Source of the DNA: an uncultured Bacilli bacterium
GTDB taxonomy: Bacteria > Bacillota_I > Bacilli_A > RF39 > UBA660
Direction: 5' to 3'
Length of the DNA: 15,114 bases
Assembly (NCBI GenBank): GCA_934091015.1
Contig: CAKOKM010000029.1
Location: 1 to 15,114 of the forward strand
This document shows positions 1-7,870 of this stretch, one piece after another. The notes under the pieces were generated by a model. That model ran no database searches. It was given only the letters and a program-made list of their open reading frames with translations, and had not been told where the DNA came from. The stretch's first letter is position 1; each line of letters opens with the position of its first letter. The position numbers and the translations under genes are program-made.

Positions 1-230
1 GCTATAACATTATTAGCACCACTTGTTAATATTAAATCAATATCAATATTATTATCTTTAAAATAATTATTTTTTATAGAAATATAAAAGGGAGTATAGA
101 ATGCCGAATGAGTGACCTCAGCAACTTTGATAGTAGTTAAATTCGTATTCTTATTATTTGTTTTAATAAATATAAATATTGATCCTATTACTATAATTAA
201 ACCAATTATTATATAATATATTTTTTTCAC
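1..230 (-). CDS. ABC transporter substrate-binding protein, NMT1/SsuA-like (5' part only)
   Basis: This is the N-terminal 76 codons of a gene that runs off the left edge, so only the start is visible. The start is GTG at 230-228, with a perfect AGGAGG at 243-238 and a 7-nt spacer. The protein opens with a Lys-rich tip and one hydrophobic helix (about residues 4-22) without a lipobox cysteine, so it looks membrane-anchored rather than a lipoprotein. From about residue 36 it reads KVAEVTHSAFYTPFYISI, then a segment like NNYFKDNNIDIDLILTSGAN. This matches the first beta-strand and ligand-loop region of NMT1/THI5-like and SsuA/TauA-like periplasmic binding proteins, which deliver thiamine precursors, sulfonates or similar small molecules to ABC importers. 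The ligand cannot be deduced. A TATAAT box lies at 270-265 on this strand but has no clear -35. Family confidence is moderate because the C-terminus is missing. Confidence 0.65.
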   Translation of the reverse strand, partial: MKKIYYIIIGLIIVIGSIFIFIKTNNKNTNLTTIKVAEVTHSAFYTPFYISIKNNYFKDNNIDIDLILTSGANNVI

Positions 231-337
231 TTTTATTCCTCCTAAAGTATTTTATGTTTAAAAAATTATAGAGTGATTATTTACTTTTATGGGGAAATAA
301 TGATATAGTTATATTAGTAAGGTAGGTTAGATATATT

Positions 338-1186
338 ATGAATAAGAAAGTTATTAAATATGTTTTGATAGTATGTGGAATTGTTTTATTATTTGGATTA
401 GGTATATGGGGATATAAATATATTAAAAATAGAAATGATGATAAGAAAGTTAATGAAAATGAGAAAGAGTTAAAGGAGTTGGCAAGTTTAACTTCTTATG
501 GTTCTGATACTGTTGGAAGTTATAGTTTAAACTATTATTATAATGGACCATTATTTAATAGAAAAACATGTATACTTGGTAGTGCATATTATAGTACTGA
601 GTGTTTTAAACGTGATTATTATTTAACTATTTATATTAATAACTCAATTAAATTAAAGTCGAGTTGGATGTTTTATTCATATGAAGCGGCTAATGTTTAT
701 ATTAAAGATGAACATATATCAAAGACAAAAAAAATAAATAATAATGTTTTAAATTCTAAATTTTTGATAATATCGTTATCTTATTATATTTTTTGCGATT
801 ATAATGTTTCTACTAATAATGAAGGCTACTTTATTTACTGTGATGGTGAACAATATGATAAATCTAAAGAGTATTATCCATACACAAAGGCATTTGATGC
901 GACGACTGGGGATATGATATATGCTATTCCAACAAATAGTAATGAGAGTATATCTTTTACTACTACTTTTTATGATGGAAGTACGGCAATTTCAGGAAAA
1001 GTTTTTAAAAATAATATGTATATTAATACTACATTAAATGCAGTTTATTATTTAAAATCTAATTATACTTTAAGTGATGGAAATAATGCTGAAATACATA
1101 AAGTTGTTTTTGATGATAGTTATACAAACAAATATCAAGATACTATTGTTGGATATGCGAGTGCAACTATAACATTAAATAGTTAA
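338..1186 (+). CDS. Single-pass membrane-anchored protein of unknown function
   Basis: I do not recognise a family. The 282-residue product starts with a basic tip and a strong hydrophobic segment (about residues 7-27), followed by a charged Lys/Asn/Glu-rich linker (about 31-48). The remaining roughly 230 residues are rich in Tyr, Asn, Ser and Thr, as expected of an extracellular beta-rich domain. Four cysteines fall in the outer part (in TCILGS, TECFKR, FCDYN and YCDGE), so disulfides are possible. A Cys inside the hydrophobic segment (LIVCG) resembles a lipobox but sits too deep in the helix to be convincing. A weak Shine-Dalgarno (AAGGTAGG) precedes the ATG by about 10 nt. The gene ends 33 nt before the pilin-like gene on the same strand and probably shares its transcript, so a role at the cell surface with that protein is inferred from position. 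Confidence 0.6.
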   Translation: MNKKVIKYVLIVCGIVLLFGLGIWGYKYIKNRNDDKKVNENEKELKELASLTSYGSDTVGSYSLNYYYNGPLFNRKTCILGSAYYSTECFKRDYYLTIYINNSIKLKSSWMFYSYEAANVYIKDEHISKTKKINNNVLNSKFLIISLSYYIFCDYNVSTNNEGYFIYCDGEQYDKSKEYYPYTKAFDATTGDMIYAIPTNSNESISFTTTFYDGSTAISGKVFKNNMYINTTLNAVYYLKSNYTLSDGNNAEIHKVVFDDSYTNKYQDTIVGYASATITLNS

Positions 1187-1205
1187 TTAAATTAAATTAA
1201 ATTAA
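1186..1205 (+). repeat. Four tandem ATTAA pentamers before the pilin-like gene
   Basis: Four perfect copies of ATTAA run from the last base of the upstream stop codon to just before the Shine-Dalgarno of the next gene. Short tandem repeats like this can change length by replication slippage and here would alter the gap upstream of the GTG start. In such AT-rich DNA the repeat may also be chance. Confidence 0.6.
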
Positions 1206-1219
1206 AAGAAGGTGAATTT

Positions 1220-4200
1220 GTGAAAAATAATAAAGGATTTACTTTGGTTGAATTATTAGTTGTAATTGGATTACTAGCTGTAGTTTTAGTTTTATCTGTT
1301 TCACAAATTCAAAGTGTTAATAATAATTCTAGAATTAAATTATGTAAAAATAAATTAAGTATTTTAGAGGAAAGTTTAAATTTATATTTGGCTAATAATA
1401 AAAGTATTTTTGATTATAAAGAAGATGAAATAGATAGTTATATATGTGAAACACCTTTAAATAGAGTACAAGGAAAAGGAGAAGATATTTCTAATTGTCA
1501 AACAAGTATTGGTAAAATAGCTAAATTAGGTATTATAGAATATGATGATGAAGAAAAGAAAGAAATAATAAATCCAGTTAATAAAAAGAATACAGATGAA
1601 AAAATATTAAATAATTATAAAGTATCTATAAATTACGATAATATAACAAATAAATTTAGTTCAAGAGTGTTAGTATATGAAGAAAATGATTATGTACCAG
1701 ATCCAAACTATAATGTTGTATGTGGTAAAAGTGATGGTATAAATGAAAGTTCAATTGATAAATCAGTTTTTGATTCAAAAGAATATAATTTTTATATTAA
1801 AAGAAGTGATAATAGTAATTTAATAGATAAAGGAAAAGTTAAAAAAACAATAAATGAAATAGGTAGTTATTGTGAAAATTTAACTTTTGATAATAAGGAT
1901 GATTATAATTATATAAATTATGAAGTTAGTGATTATAATGTATATTGTAATTATAAGAAAATTCAAGTATATAGTTTAAATGTTACGTATGATGCAAATG
2001 TGATAATTACGGGATATAATAGTAGTTCGACATATAAGCCTGGAGAAAGTGTAAGTATAAATTTATCATTTAAAAATGGATATCAGTATAATTCTTTTAG
2101 TTGTAGTCCTGATAATAGTAGTTGTGCATTTGATTCTAGTACAAATAGTATAAAAGTTACTTTTAAAGATAGTGATATTGATCTTAATATAACTTCTAAG
2201 AAAATGCTTTTGGTTGGAATGTATTATGAAGATGCAAATTATAGTTATTATAATTTTGATAGTAGTATGTATTTTAAAGATGAAAATGATGCAATAAATT
2301 ATTGTCAAAATAATGTTAAAAACTTTTTTGAATATTATGAATTTACTTTTGATGAAGATGCTAGTATTGATAAAAGATGTAATTATAAGAGAAAGAAAGT
2401 TGATATAGTATTTAATCTTACGGATGCTAATATAACTGGTGCAGTTATAAATCCAGGAAATAGTTCTATTTCAGGAATGACATTAAATTCAGATTATAAA
2501 TATGGTCAAACTGTTAGCATGAAAATTAATTATGCTACAGATTATGAATATGATTCGATTTCTTGTAGTGAAGGAGCTACTTGTAAAGTAGAAAGTGATG
2601 GAACAATAACTATTGTTTCTTTAGCAGAGCAAGTTGCTATTATACCTAAGGCAAAGAAGGTAATACCTAAATATAAAGCATATTATCATTATCAAGATGC
2701 TGAAGATATAAATGGATATACAAGTGAATTAATAATAAGTGATAAAAATGTTGATAGTTCATTAACAGAAAGTAGTGTTTTATCAAGTGTTTGTAAAACT
2801 GTGGATAATTATAATTACAATAGTTCAATAAGTTATTTAAATACAAGTAATAATGAAGTTAATTGTTATTATGAAAGAAAGACTTTCAATGTTACATTTA
2901 AAATAGGAGATAAATATGTAACTGGAATTAATGTTACTCCGGGATCAAATACTAGTTTAGGTAATGTTGATTTAACAAGTGGTGGAACTAGAACTTATCG
3001 ATTTGGACAAGAAATTATAATGGGAATTAATGGATATAGTAGTGATTATAAATATAAATCGGTAGTTTGTAGTGATGCATCAAAATGTAATGTTGGTAAT
3101 GGTGGTAAGACTAAAATTATTGTTCCAAATAATAATAATTTAGTTGTAACTGTTAATTCACAAGATATTGTTAAAACATTTAATGTATATTATCATTATC
3201 AAGATGCTGATGATGTAAATGGTTATACTGTTTTAAAAAATTATACTGTTAATATTAGTTTACCTGCTAATTATGATCAAACTGATCCAAATGTTACAGA
3301 TAGAGATTTGATTAATTCAAAAAGAATATGTGAAAGTGAAAATGTTTTAGCACATTTTACTTATAATAATGCGATTAGTTATTTAGATAGAAGTAAAAGT
3401 GAAATAAATTGTTATTTTGAAAGAGAAGAAGTATCAGTAACTTTTGATAAGAGTGATTCATATGTAACTGGTGTAACAATTGTACCAACAAATAGTAACA
3501 CAGTTGGAAATACTAGCTTGACAACAACTACAACATATAAATATAGGTATGGTCAAGAAATATTGATGAAAATAAATGGCTATACTACAGATTATATGTA
3601 TAGTGGAGTAACATGTAGTAATAGTAATTTATGTATAATAGGTAATGATGGAACAACAAAGATTACTGCTACTGAAAACTTAACAATAAAACCTGTTTCT
3701 AAACCTATAGAAATACCGTATAAAGTATATAATCATTATCAAGATGCCGATGATGGAAATGGATTTACAACAAAATATATTAATACAGTAGGAATTGTTT
3801 TATCTACAGGAGATAATACAAACTACAGTAATATATGTAGTAGTCAGTCAGTTGAAAATTATTATACATATAATAGTGCTTTGGGATATTTGGATAGAAG
3901 TAAAAAAGAGATAAATTGTTACTTTGAAAGAAAAGAAGTATCGGTAACTTTTGATAAGAGTGATTCGTATATATCTGGTGTAACAATTGTACCAACAAAT
4001 AGTAACACAGTTGGAAATACTAGCCTGACAACAACTGCAACATATAAATATAGGTATGGTCAAGAAGTATTGATGAAAATAAATGGATATACTACAGATT
4101 ATATGTATAGTGGTGTATCATGTAGTAATAGTAATTTATGTATAATAGGTTATGCTGGTACGACAAAGATTAACGCTATACAAAATTTAACAATAAAGCC

Positions 4201-4438
4201 TATTTCTAAACCTCTTGAGGTGGCATATAAATTATATAATCATTATCAAGATTCAAATAACGTAAATGGATATACATCAGAAGTAAAAGATATTAGTGTT
4301 GTGTTGTCGGTTGGAGATGCAAATAATGTTACTAATTTCTGTAGCAAAGAAGGTAAAACTGGTTATACATATTATAGTGCTCCAAGTTATATGGATAGAA
4401 GTAAAAAAGAAATAGATTGTTACTTTAATCTAAACTAA
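1220..4438 (+). CDS. Giant prepilin-like repeat surface protein
   Basis: The 1072-residue product begins MKNNKGFTLVELLVVIG, a class III/type IV prepilin signal: a short basic leader, cleavage expected after Gly6, Phe at +1, Glu at +5, then a hydrophobic helix to about residue 25. Such proteins are processed by a prepilin peptidase and belong to pilus or pseudopilus systems. Ordinary pilins have 100-250 residues; this one is several times longer. Residues about 164-1072 are a degenerate array of roughly 150-180-residue units. Each has module A (opening like YHYQDADDVNGYT and closing in an NCYFER-type motif) and module B (VTF..., YGQ...MKINGY, then C-x6-C). Unit starts are near residues 164, 335, 489, 658, 838 and 1007; the last unit stops after module A. 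The start is GTG at 1220, placed by AGAAGGTG about 5 nt upstream. The design resembles MucBP-like adhesin stalks. No LPXTG sorting signal is present. Binding partners are unknown. Confidence 0.8.
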   Translation: MKNNKGFTLVELLVVIGLLAVVLVLSVSQIQSVNNNSRIKLCKNKLSILEESLNLYLANNKSIFDYKEDEIDSYICETPLNRVQGKGEDISNCQTSIGKIAKLGIIEYDDEEKKEIINPVNKKNTDEKILNNYKVSINYDNITNKFSSRVLVYEENDYVPDPNYNVVCGKSDGINESSIDKSVFDSKEYNFYIKRSDNSNLIDKGKVKKTINEIGSYCENLTFDNKDDYNYINYEVSDYNVYCNYKKIQVYSLNVTYDANVIITGYNSSSTYKPGESVSINLSFKNGYQYNSFSCSPDNSSCAFDSSTNSIKVTFKDSDIDLNITSKKMLLVGMYYEDANYSYYNFDSSMYFKDENDAINYCQNNVKNFFEYYEFTFDEDASIDKRCNYKRKKVDIVFNLTDANITGAVINPGNSSISGMTLNSDYKYGQTVSMKINYATDYEYDSISCSEGATCKVESDGTITIVSLAEQVAIIPKAKKVIPKYKAYYHYQDAEDINGYTSELIISDKNVDSSLTESSVLSSVCKTVDNYNYNSSISYLNTSNNEVNCYYERKTFNVTFKIGDKYVTGINVTPGSNTSLGNVDLTSGGTRTYRFGQEIIMGINGYSSDYKYKSVVCSDASKCNVGNGGKTKIIVPNNNNLVVTVNSQDIVKTFNVYYHYQDADDVNGYTVLKNYTVNISLPANYDQTDPNVTDRDLINSKRICESENVLAHFTYNNAISYLDRSKSEINCYFEREEVSVTFDKSDSYVTGVTIVPTNSNTVGNTSLTTTTTYKYRYGQEILMKINGYTTDYMYSGVTCSNSNLCIIGNDGTTKITATENLTIKPVSKPIEIPYKVYNHYQDADDGNGFTTKYINTVGIVLSTGDNTNYSNICSSQSVENYYTYNSALGYLDRSKKEINCYFERKEVSVTFDKSDSYISGVTIVPTNSNTVGNTSLTTTATYKYRYGQEVLMKINGYTTDYMYSGVSCSNSNLCIIGYAGTTKINAIQNLTIKPISKPLEVAYKLYNHYQDSNNVNGYTSEVKDISVVLSVGDANNVTNFCSKEGKTGYTYYSAPSYMDRSKKEIDCYFNLN
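3431..3720 (+). repeat. Module B of unit 2, near-identical to unit 3
   Basis: This segment matches 3938-4227 at an offset of exactly 507 nt. Hand alignment of the first 240 positions gives about 16 differences (roughly 93% identity), much closer than either is to unit 1. A recent duplication or gene conversion is the simplest explanation. Confidence 0.85.
3938..4227 (+). repeat. Module B of unit 3, near-identical to unit 2
   Basis: This is the partner of the copy at 3431-3720. Most differences are single substitutions and there are no indels over the first 240 positions, so the reading frame is kept. Confidence 0.85.
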
Positions 4439-4474
4439 AAAAGATGAAGTCATTTCATCTTTTTTAGTTTAGAT
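4428..4474. terminator. Bidirectional hairpin terminator between convergent genes
   Basis: A perfect 21-bp inverted repeat (arms 4428-4448 and 4454-4474) encloses the 5-nt loop GTCAT. Each arm contains a run of six A or T, so a hairpin with a U run forms on both strands. The stem includes the stop codons of both the pilin-like gene (ends 4438) and the Crp-family gene (ends 4464), so the two convergent genes share one terminator. Confidence 0.85.
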
Positions 4475-5099
4475 AATAATTTAACTTAATTCTTTTACCT
4501 TTTATTTCAATTAAATTTTCCTCTTTTAAATGTTTTAATTCTCTGTTCATTGCAGAACGATCAACACATAAATAATTAGCTAAGGAAGTAAAATTAAAAG
4601 GTAAATATATTATGTTTCTGTTATATTTTTTAGATTGTTGTTTAAAAAAAGTTAAAAGTTTGTTTCTAATAGTTTTGTTTGACATTATTTCCATACGATT
4701 ATTTGTATTAATCATTTTTTTACTTAATATATCAAGAAGATTTTTAAGTAGTTGATTATAGTATTTGTTAGAAGATTCATTATTAATAATCATATTAAAA
4801 TCTAGTACTAAAATTTTAGTTTGTTTTTTTATATATAAATTATAATCATTATCTAAAAAAGGAATAGTAAAAGTTGTAGTTATGTCATCTTTTGTTAATA
4901 AATCAATGGTTGTTTCATTATCATTATAATCAATTTTATTGATTTCAATAGTTCCTTCTAGTACTATTAAAATTGATCTGGAATAAAAAATGTCTTTGGG
5001 GATTACTTTGCTACTTGTAAAAGAATATGAATATGCTTTTAATAATTCAATTAATTTAGATTGAATTTTTTCAGGAATATTTTTAAATAAATCGTTCAT
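4464..5099 (-). CDS. Crp/Fnr-family transcriptional regulator
   Basis: The 211-residue protein has the family's usual length and layout: an N-terminal cyclic-nucleotide-binding-like beta barrel (about residues 20-115, with SILIVLEGTIEI and a following LLTKDD segment), a dimerisation helix (about 115-145) and a C-terminal winged helix. The HTH lies at about 168-195, with FTSLANYLCVDRSAMNREL as the two-helix core; Arg181 and Arg186 are candidate base contacts. Only one cysteine (Cys178) is present, so it cannot carry the four-Cys iron-sulfur cluster of classical FNR; the effector is unknown. The start is ATG at 5099-5097, preceded by GAGGTG. It is divergent from nrdD-nrdG-dut, and a palindrome in the shared gap suggests it controls that operon and itself. 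Family assignment is firm; the target is inferred. Confidence 0.85.
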   Translation of the reverse strand: MNDLFKNIPEKIQSKLIELLKAYSYSFTSSKVIPKDIFYSRSILIVLEGTIEINKIDYNDNETTIDLLTKDDITTTFTIPFLDNDYNLYIKKQTKILVLDFNMIINNESSNKYYNQLLKNLLDILSKKMINTNNRMEIMSNKTIRNKLLTFFKQQSKKYNRNIIYLPFNFTSLANYLCVDRSAMNRELKHLKEENLIEIKGKRIKLNYYLN

Positions 5100-5117
5100 T
5101 TTACACCTCTATGTAAA

Positions 5118-5146
5118 ATTTTAACATATTTTAACAATTGGTGCAA
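5118..5146 (-). promoter_or_regulatory. Predicted promoter of the Crp-family gene
   Basis: On the minus strand TTGCAC (5146-5141) and TAAAAT (5123-5118) are separated by exactly 17 nt, a plausible sigma-A promoter. The -35 box is part of the 16-bp palindrome, so protein bound there would block this promoter. Confidence 0.55.
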
Positions 5147-5154
5147 TTGCACCA
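5139..5154. promoter_or_regulatory. 16-bp palindromic operator, likely Crp/Fnr-type
   Basis: TGGTGCAATTGCACCA is a perfect 16-bp palindrome, the size and symmetry bound by Crp/Fnr dimers. Its centre (between 5146 and 5147) lies 41.5 bp upstream of the transcription start predicted from the nrdD -10 box, the classical class II activator position. It also covers the -35 of the opposite promoter. The adjacent Crp-family gene is the obvious candidate ligand, but binding is inferred. Confidence 0.65.
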
Positions 5155-5173
5155 TAATAGTTTAATTTAGTGT

Positions 5174-5181
5174 GCTATACT
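5174..5181 (+). promoter_or_regulatory. Predicted extended -10 promoter of nrdD-nrdG-dut
   Basis: TATACT at 5176-5181 is preceded by TG one base upstream (TG-n-TATACT extended -10; the T of TG is 5173). No good -35 box exists 16-18 nt upstream, which fits a promoter needing an activator bound at the palindrome. Transcription would start near 5188, leaving a leader of about 27 nt with AAGAGG at 5201-5206. Confidence 0.55.
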
Positions 5182-5214
5182 TTTTTTAGTTAACGTAAGA
5201 AAGAGGTAGATTAA

Positions 5215-7368
5215 ATGAAAGTTATTAAACGTGATGGACATATGGTTGATTGGTGTCCTGAAAAAGTAGAAAATGCTATTTTAAAAGCAAATAATGAGGT
5301 TGAGGAGGAAGATCAAGCATCGTCAACTCAAATAAAAAACATAATTAAATATATTGAAAAGTTGGGTAAAAAAAGAATTTTAGTTGAAGATATCCAGGAT
5401 ATAATTGAAATGAAATTAATGGCGCAAGGAAAGTATGAACTTGCTAAGAAATATATTACTTATAGATATACAAGAGAATTAGTAAGAAGAAGTAATACAA
5501 CTGATTTAGCTATTAAAGAATTAATTGATGGTGAAAACGAATATTGGAATACTGAAAACTCTAATAAAAATGCTAAAATTGTTACTACTCAAAGAGATTA
5601 CTTAGCAGGTATTACATCAACAGATATTACAAGAAGATTTTTACTTCCTGAAGATATAGTTCAAGCACATGATGATGGTATTATTCATTTTCATGATGCG
5701 GATTATTTTGCACAAAATGCTTTACATAATTGTGATTTAATTAATTTAGAGGATATGCTTCAAAATGGAACAAATATTAATGGAGTTATGATTGAAAAGC
5801 CACATAGATTTTTAACAGCTATGACTATTGCTACTCAAATTATTACAGCAGTCAGTTCTAGTCAATATGGTGGATGTACAATTACTTTAACTCATTTAGC
5901 ACCATTTGTTAGAGCAAGTAAAGAAATATATGAAAGAAAATATAAAGCCAGAGGATTAAATAAAGATCAAATTAAGCAATTTGTTAGTGAAGATTTAGCT
6001 AAAGAAATAACTGATGGAGTTCAAACTTTTCAATATCAAATTAATTCAATGACTACTACTAATGGTCAAGCTCCTTTTTTAAGTGTTTGTATGTATTTAG
6101 GAGAAACAGATGAATATAAAGAAGAACTTGCTATGATTATTGAGGAAGTGTTAAAACAAAGAATTCTTGGTATGAAAAATGAAAAAGGAGTTTATATTAC
6201 TCCAGCGTTCCCTAAACTTTTATATGTTCTTGAAGAAGATAATATTAAAGAAGATAGTAAGTATTATTACTTAACTAAATTAGCTGCAGAATGTACTGCT
6301 AAGAGAATGGTTCCTGATTATATTTCGGAAAAGATTATGAAAGAAAATAAAATTGATAAAAATGGTAATGGACAATGTTATCCATGTATGGGATGTCGTT
6401 CTTTCTTAACACCTTATGTTGATAAAGATGGTAAACCTAAATATTATGGTAGATTTAATCAAGGTGTTGTTACAATTAATTTAGTTGATGTTGCTTTATC
6501 TAGCGATAAGGATATGAATAATTTCTGGGATATCTTTGATGAGAGATTAGAACTTTGTCATAGAGCATTACAAATTAGACATAAAAGATTATCTAAAGTA
6601 ACTTCAGATGTTGCACCTATATTATGGCAACATGGAGCACTTGCAAGACTTGGTAAAGGAGAATCTATTCATGAATTATTACATGGTGGATATTCTACTA
6701 TTTCACTTGGATATGCTGGTTTGTATGAATGCGTTAAATATATGACAGGTAAGAGTCATACTGATGGTGGCAAGGGTAAAGAATTTGGTTTAGAAGTTAT
6801 GAAACATATGGTAGATAAATGTAGTGAGTGGAAAGCAGAGGAAAATATAGATTATTCTGTTTATGGAACTCCAATTGAATCTACAACATATAAATTTGCT
6901 AAATGTTTAAGAGATAGATTTGGAGTTATTAAAGGAATTACTGATCGTAATTATATTACTAATTCTTATCATGTACCTGTATTTGAAGAAATAGATGCAT
7001 TTAGTAAATTACAACTTGAAAGTGAATTCCAAAAATTATCTCCAGGTGGAGCAATTAGTTATGTAGAAACAGCTAATTTAACTAATAATTTAGATGCTGT
7101 TATGGAAGTTATTAAATACATTTATAACAATATCATGTATGCAGAATTAAACACTAAGAGTGATTTTTGTCAAGCTTGTGGATATACTGGTGAAATACTT
7201 TTAGATGAAAAATTAGAATGGTATTGTCCAAATTGTGGGAATAGAGACCATGATAAATTAAATGTTGCTAGAAGAACTTGTGGTTATATTGGTACTAATT
7301 TCTGGAATAAGGGAAGAACGCAGGAAATTAAAGAAAGAGTAGTTCATTTAGATAATAAAGAGGCGTAA
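5215..7368 (+). CDS. nrdD: Anaerobic (class III) ribonucleoside-triphosphate reductase
   Basis: NrdD reduces ribonucleoside triphosphates to deoxy forms without oxygen, using a glycyl radical and formate. The 717 residues match the family's length. An ATP-cone allosteric domain occupies about residues 1-90 (opening KVIKRDGHMVDWCPEKVENAI-like). The catalytic barrel follows, with Cys173 in HNCDLINL and a Cys-rich loop QCYPCMGCRSFL (Cys388, 391, 394), where the radical-bearing cysteines of the family lie. A C-terminal zinc site is formed by Cys652, 655, 671 and 674. The glycyl radical motif RRTCGYIG places the radical on Gly690, 27 residues from the end. All hallmarks are intact. ATG at 5215 follows AAGAGG by 8 nt. 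It is the first gene of an operon with nrdG and dut. Confidence 0.97.
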   Translation: MKVIKRDGHMVDWCPEKVENAILKANNEVEEEDQASSTQIKNIIKYIEKLGKKRILVEDIQDIIEMKLMAQGKYELAKKYITYRYTRELVRRSNTTDLAIKELIDGENEYWNTENSNKNAKIVTTQRDYLAGITSTDITRRFLLPEDIVQAHDDGIIHFHDADYFAQNALHNCDLINLEDMLQNGTNINGVMIEKPHRFLTAMTIATQIITAVSSSQYGGCTITLTHLAPFVRASKEIYERKYKARGLNKDQIKQFVSEDLAKEITDGVQTFQYQINSMTTTNGQAPFLSVCMYLGETDEYKEELAMIIEEVLKQRILGMKNEKGVYITPAFPKLLYVLEEDNIKEDSKYYYLTKLAAECTAKRMVPDYISEKIMKENKIDKNGNGQCYPCMGCRSFLTPYVDKDGKPKYYGRFNQGVVTINLVDVALSSDKDMNNFWDIFDERLELCHRALQIRHKRLSKVTSDVAPILWQHGALARLGKGESIHELLHGGYSTISLGYAGLYECVKYMTGKSHTDGGKGKEFGLEVMKHMVDKCSEWKAEENIDYSVYGTPIESTTYKFAKCLRDRFGVIKGITDRNYITNSYHVPVFEEIDAFSKLQLESEFQKLSPGGAISYVETANLTNNLDAVMEVIKYIYNNIMYAELNTKSDFCQACGYTGEILLDEKLEWYCPNCGNRDHDKLNVARRTCGYIGTNFWNKGRTQEIKERVVHLDNKEA

Positions 7369-7370
7369 AT

Positions 7371-7868
7371 ATGCGCTATAATAAAATAAGAAAAATGGAT
7401 ATTGCTGATGGACCAGGTGTTAGGGTTTCAATATTCTTTCAAGGATGTGCATTTCATTGTAAAAATTGTTTTAATCAGGATACATGGGATTTTGATGGTG
7501 GTAAGGAATTTGATGATAGTGTAATTGATGAAGTAATAAATTTATGTAAAATGGATCATATTAAAGGCTTATCTATATTAGGAGGTGAGCCTTGGCATCC
7601 TAATAACATAGAAGGAACTACTAAGCTAGTTAAAAAATTTAAGAAGGAATTACCTAATAAGACAATATGGTCTTGGAGTGGATATAATTTCGAAGATTAT
7701 TTAAGCAAACAAGAAGGTATTAAATATGTTGATGTTATAGTTGATGGTAGGTTTGTAGAAGAACTTAAGGATCCAAGACTTAAATATATGGGATCTTCTA
7801 ATCAAAGAGCAATAGATGTTACAAAATCACTTAAAAGTGGTAAAGTAGTGTTGTATGAAGAGGAGTAG
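7371..7868 (+). CDS. nrdG: Anaerobic ribonucleotide reductase activating protein (radical SAM)
   Basis: NrdG uses a 4Fe-4S cluster and S-adenosylmethionine to generate the glycyl radical on NrdD. The 165-residue protein has the cluster motif C-x3-C-x2-C at Cys26, Cys30 and Cys33 (CAFHCKNC), preceded by the typical DGPGVRVSIFFQGC stretch, and the SAM-binding glycine motif (SILGGEP) in mid-protein. Length fits the short activase type, lacking the ferredoxin insert of pyruvate formate-lyase activases. It starts 2 nt after the nrdD stop, with a GAGG site inside the end of nrdD, so the two genes are translationally linked. Confidence 0.95.
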   Translation: MRYNKIRKMDIADGPGVRVSIFFQGCAFHCKNCFNQDTWDFDGGKEFDDSVIDEVINLCKMDHIKGLSILGGEPWHPNNIEGTTKLVKKFKKELPNKTIWSWSGYNFEDYLSKQEGIKYVDVIVDGRFVEELKDPRLKYMGSSNQRAIDVTKSLKSGKVVLYEEE

Positions 7869-7870
7869 AA

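Larger units (their letters stand above)
2684..4435 (+). repeat. Clear tandem array of ~507-540-nt coding repeats
   Basis: The DNA motif for (Y/N)HYQD recurs at 2684, 3191, 3731 and 4238, giving periods of 507, 540 and 507 nt. The longer second unit carries about 11 extra codons after the NGYT segment. Two older, more diverged copies (near 1709 and 2222) are detectable only at protein level. The fourth copy is cut after module A and forms the C-terminus of the protein. Confidence 0.85.

Noticed and set aside
2066..4063. Several minus-strand frames opposite the pilin-like gene
   Set aside because: They are Ile/Tyr/Thr-rich antisense shadows of a repetitive AT-rich gene with no ribosome binding sites.
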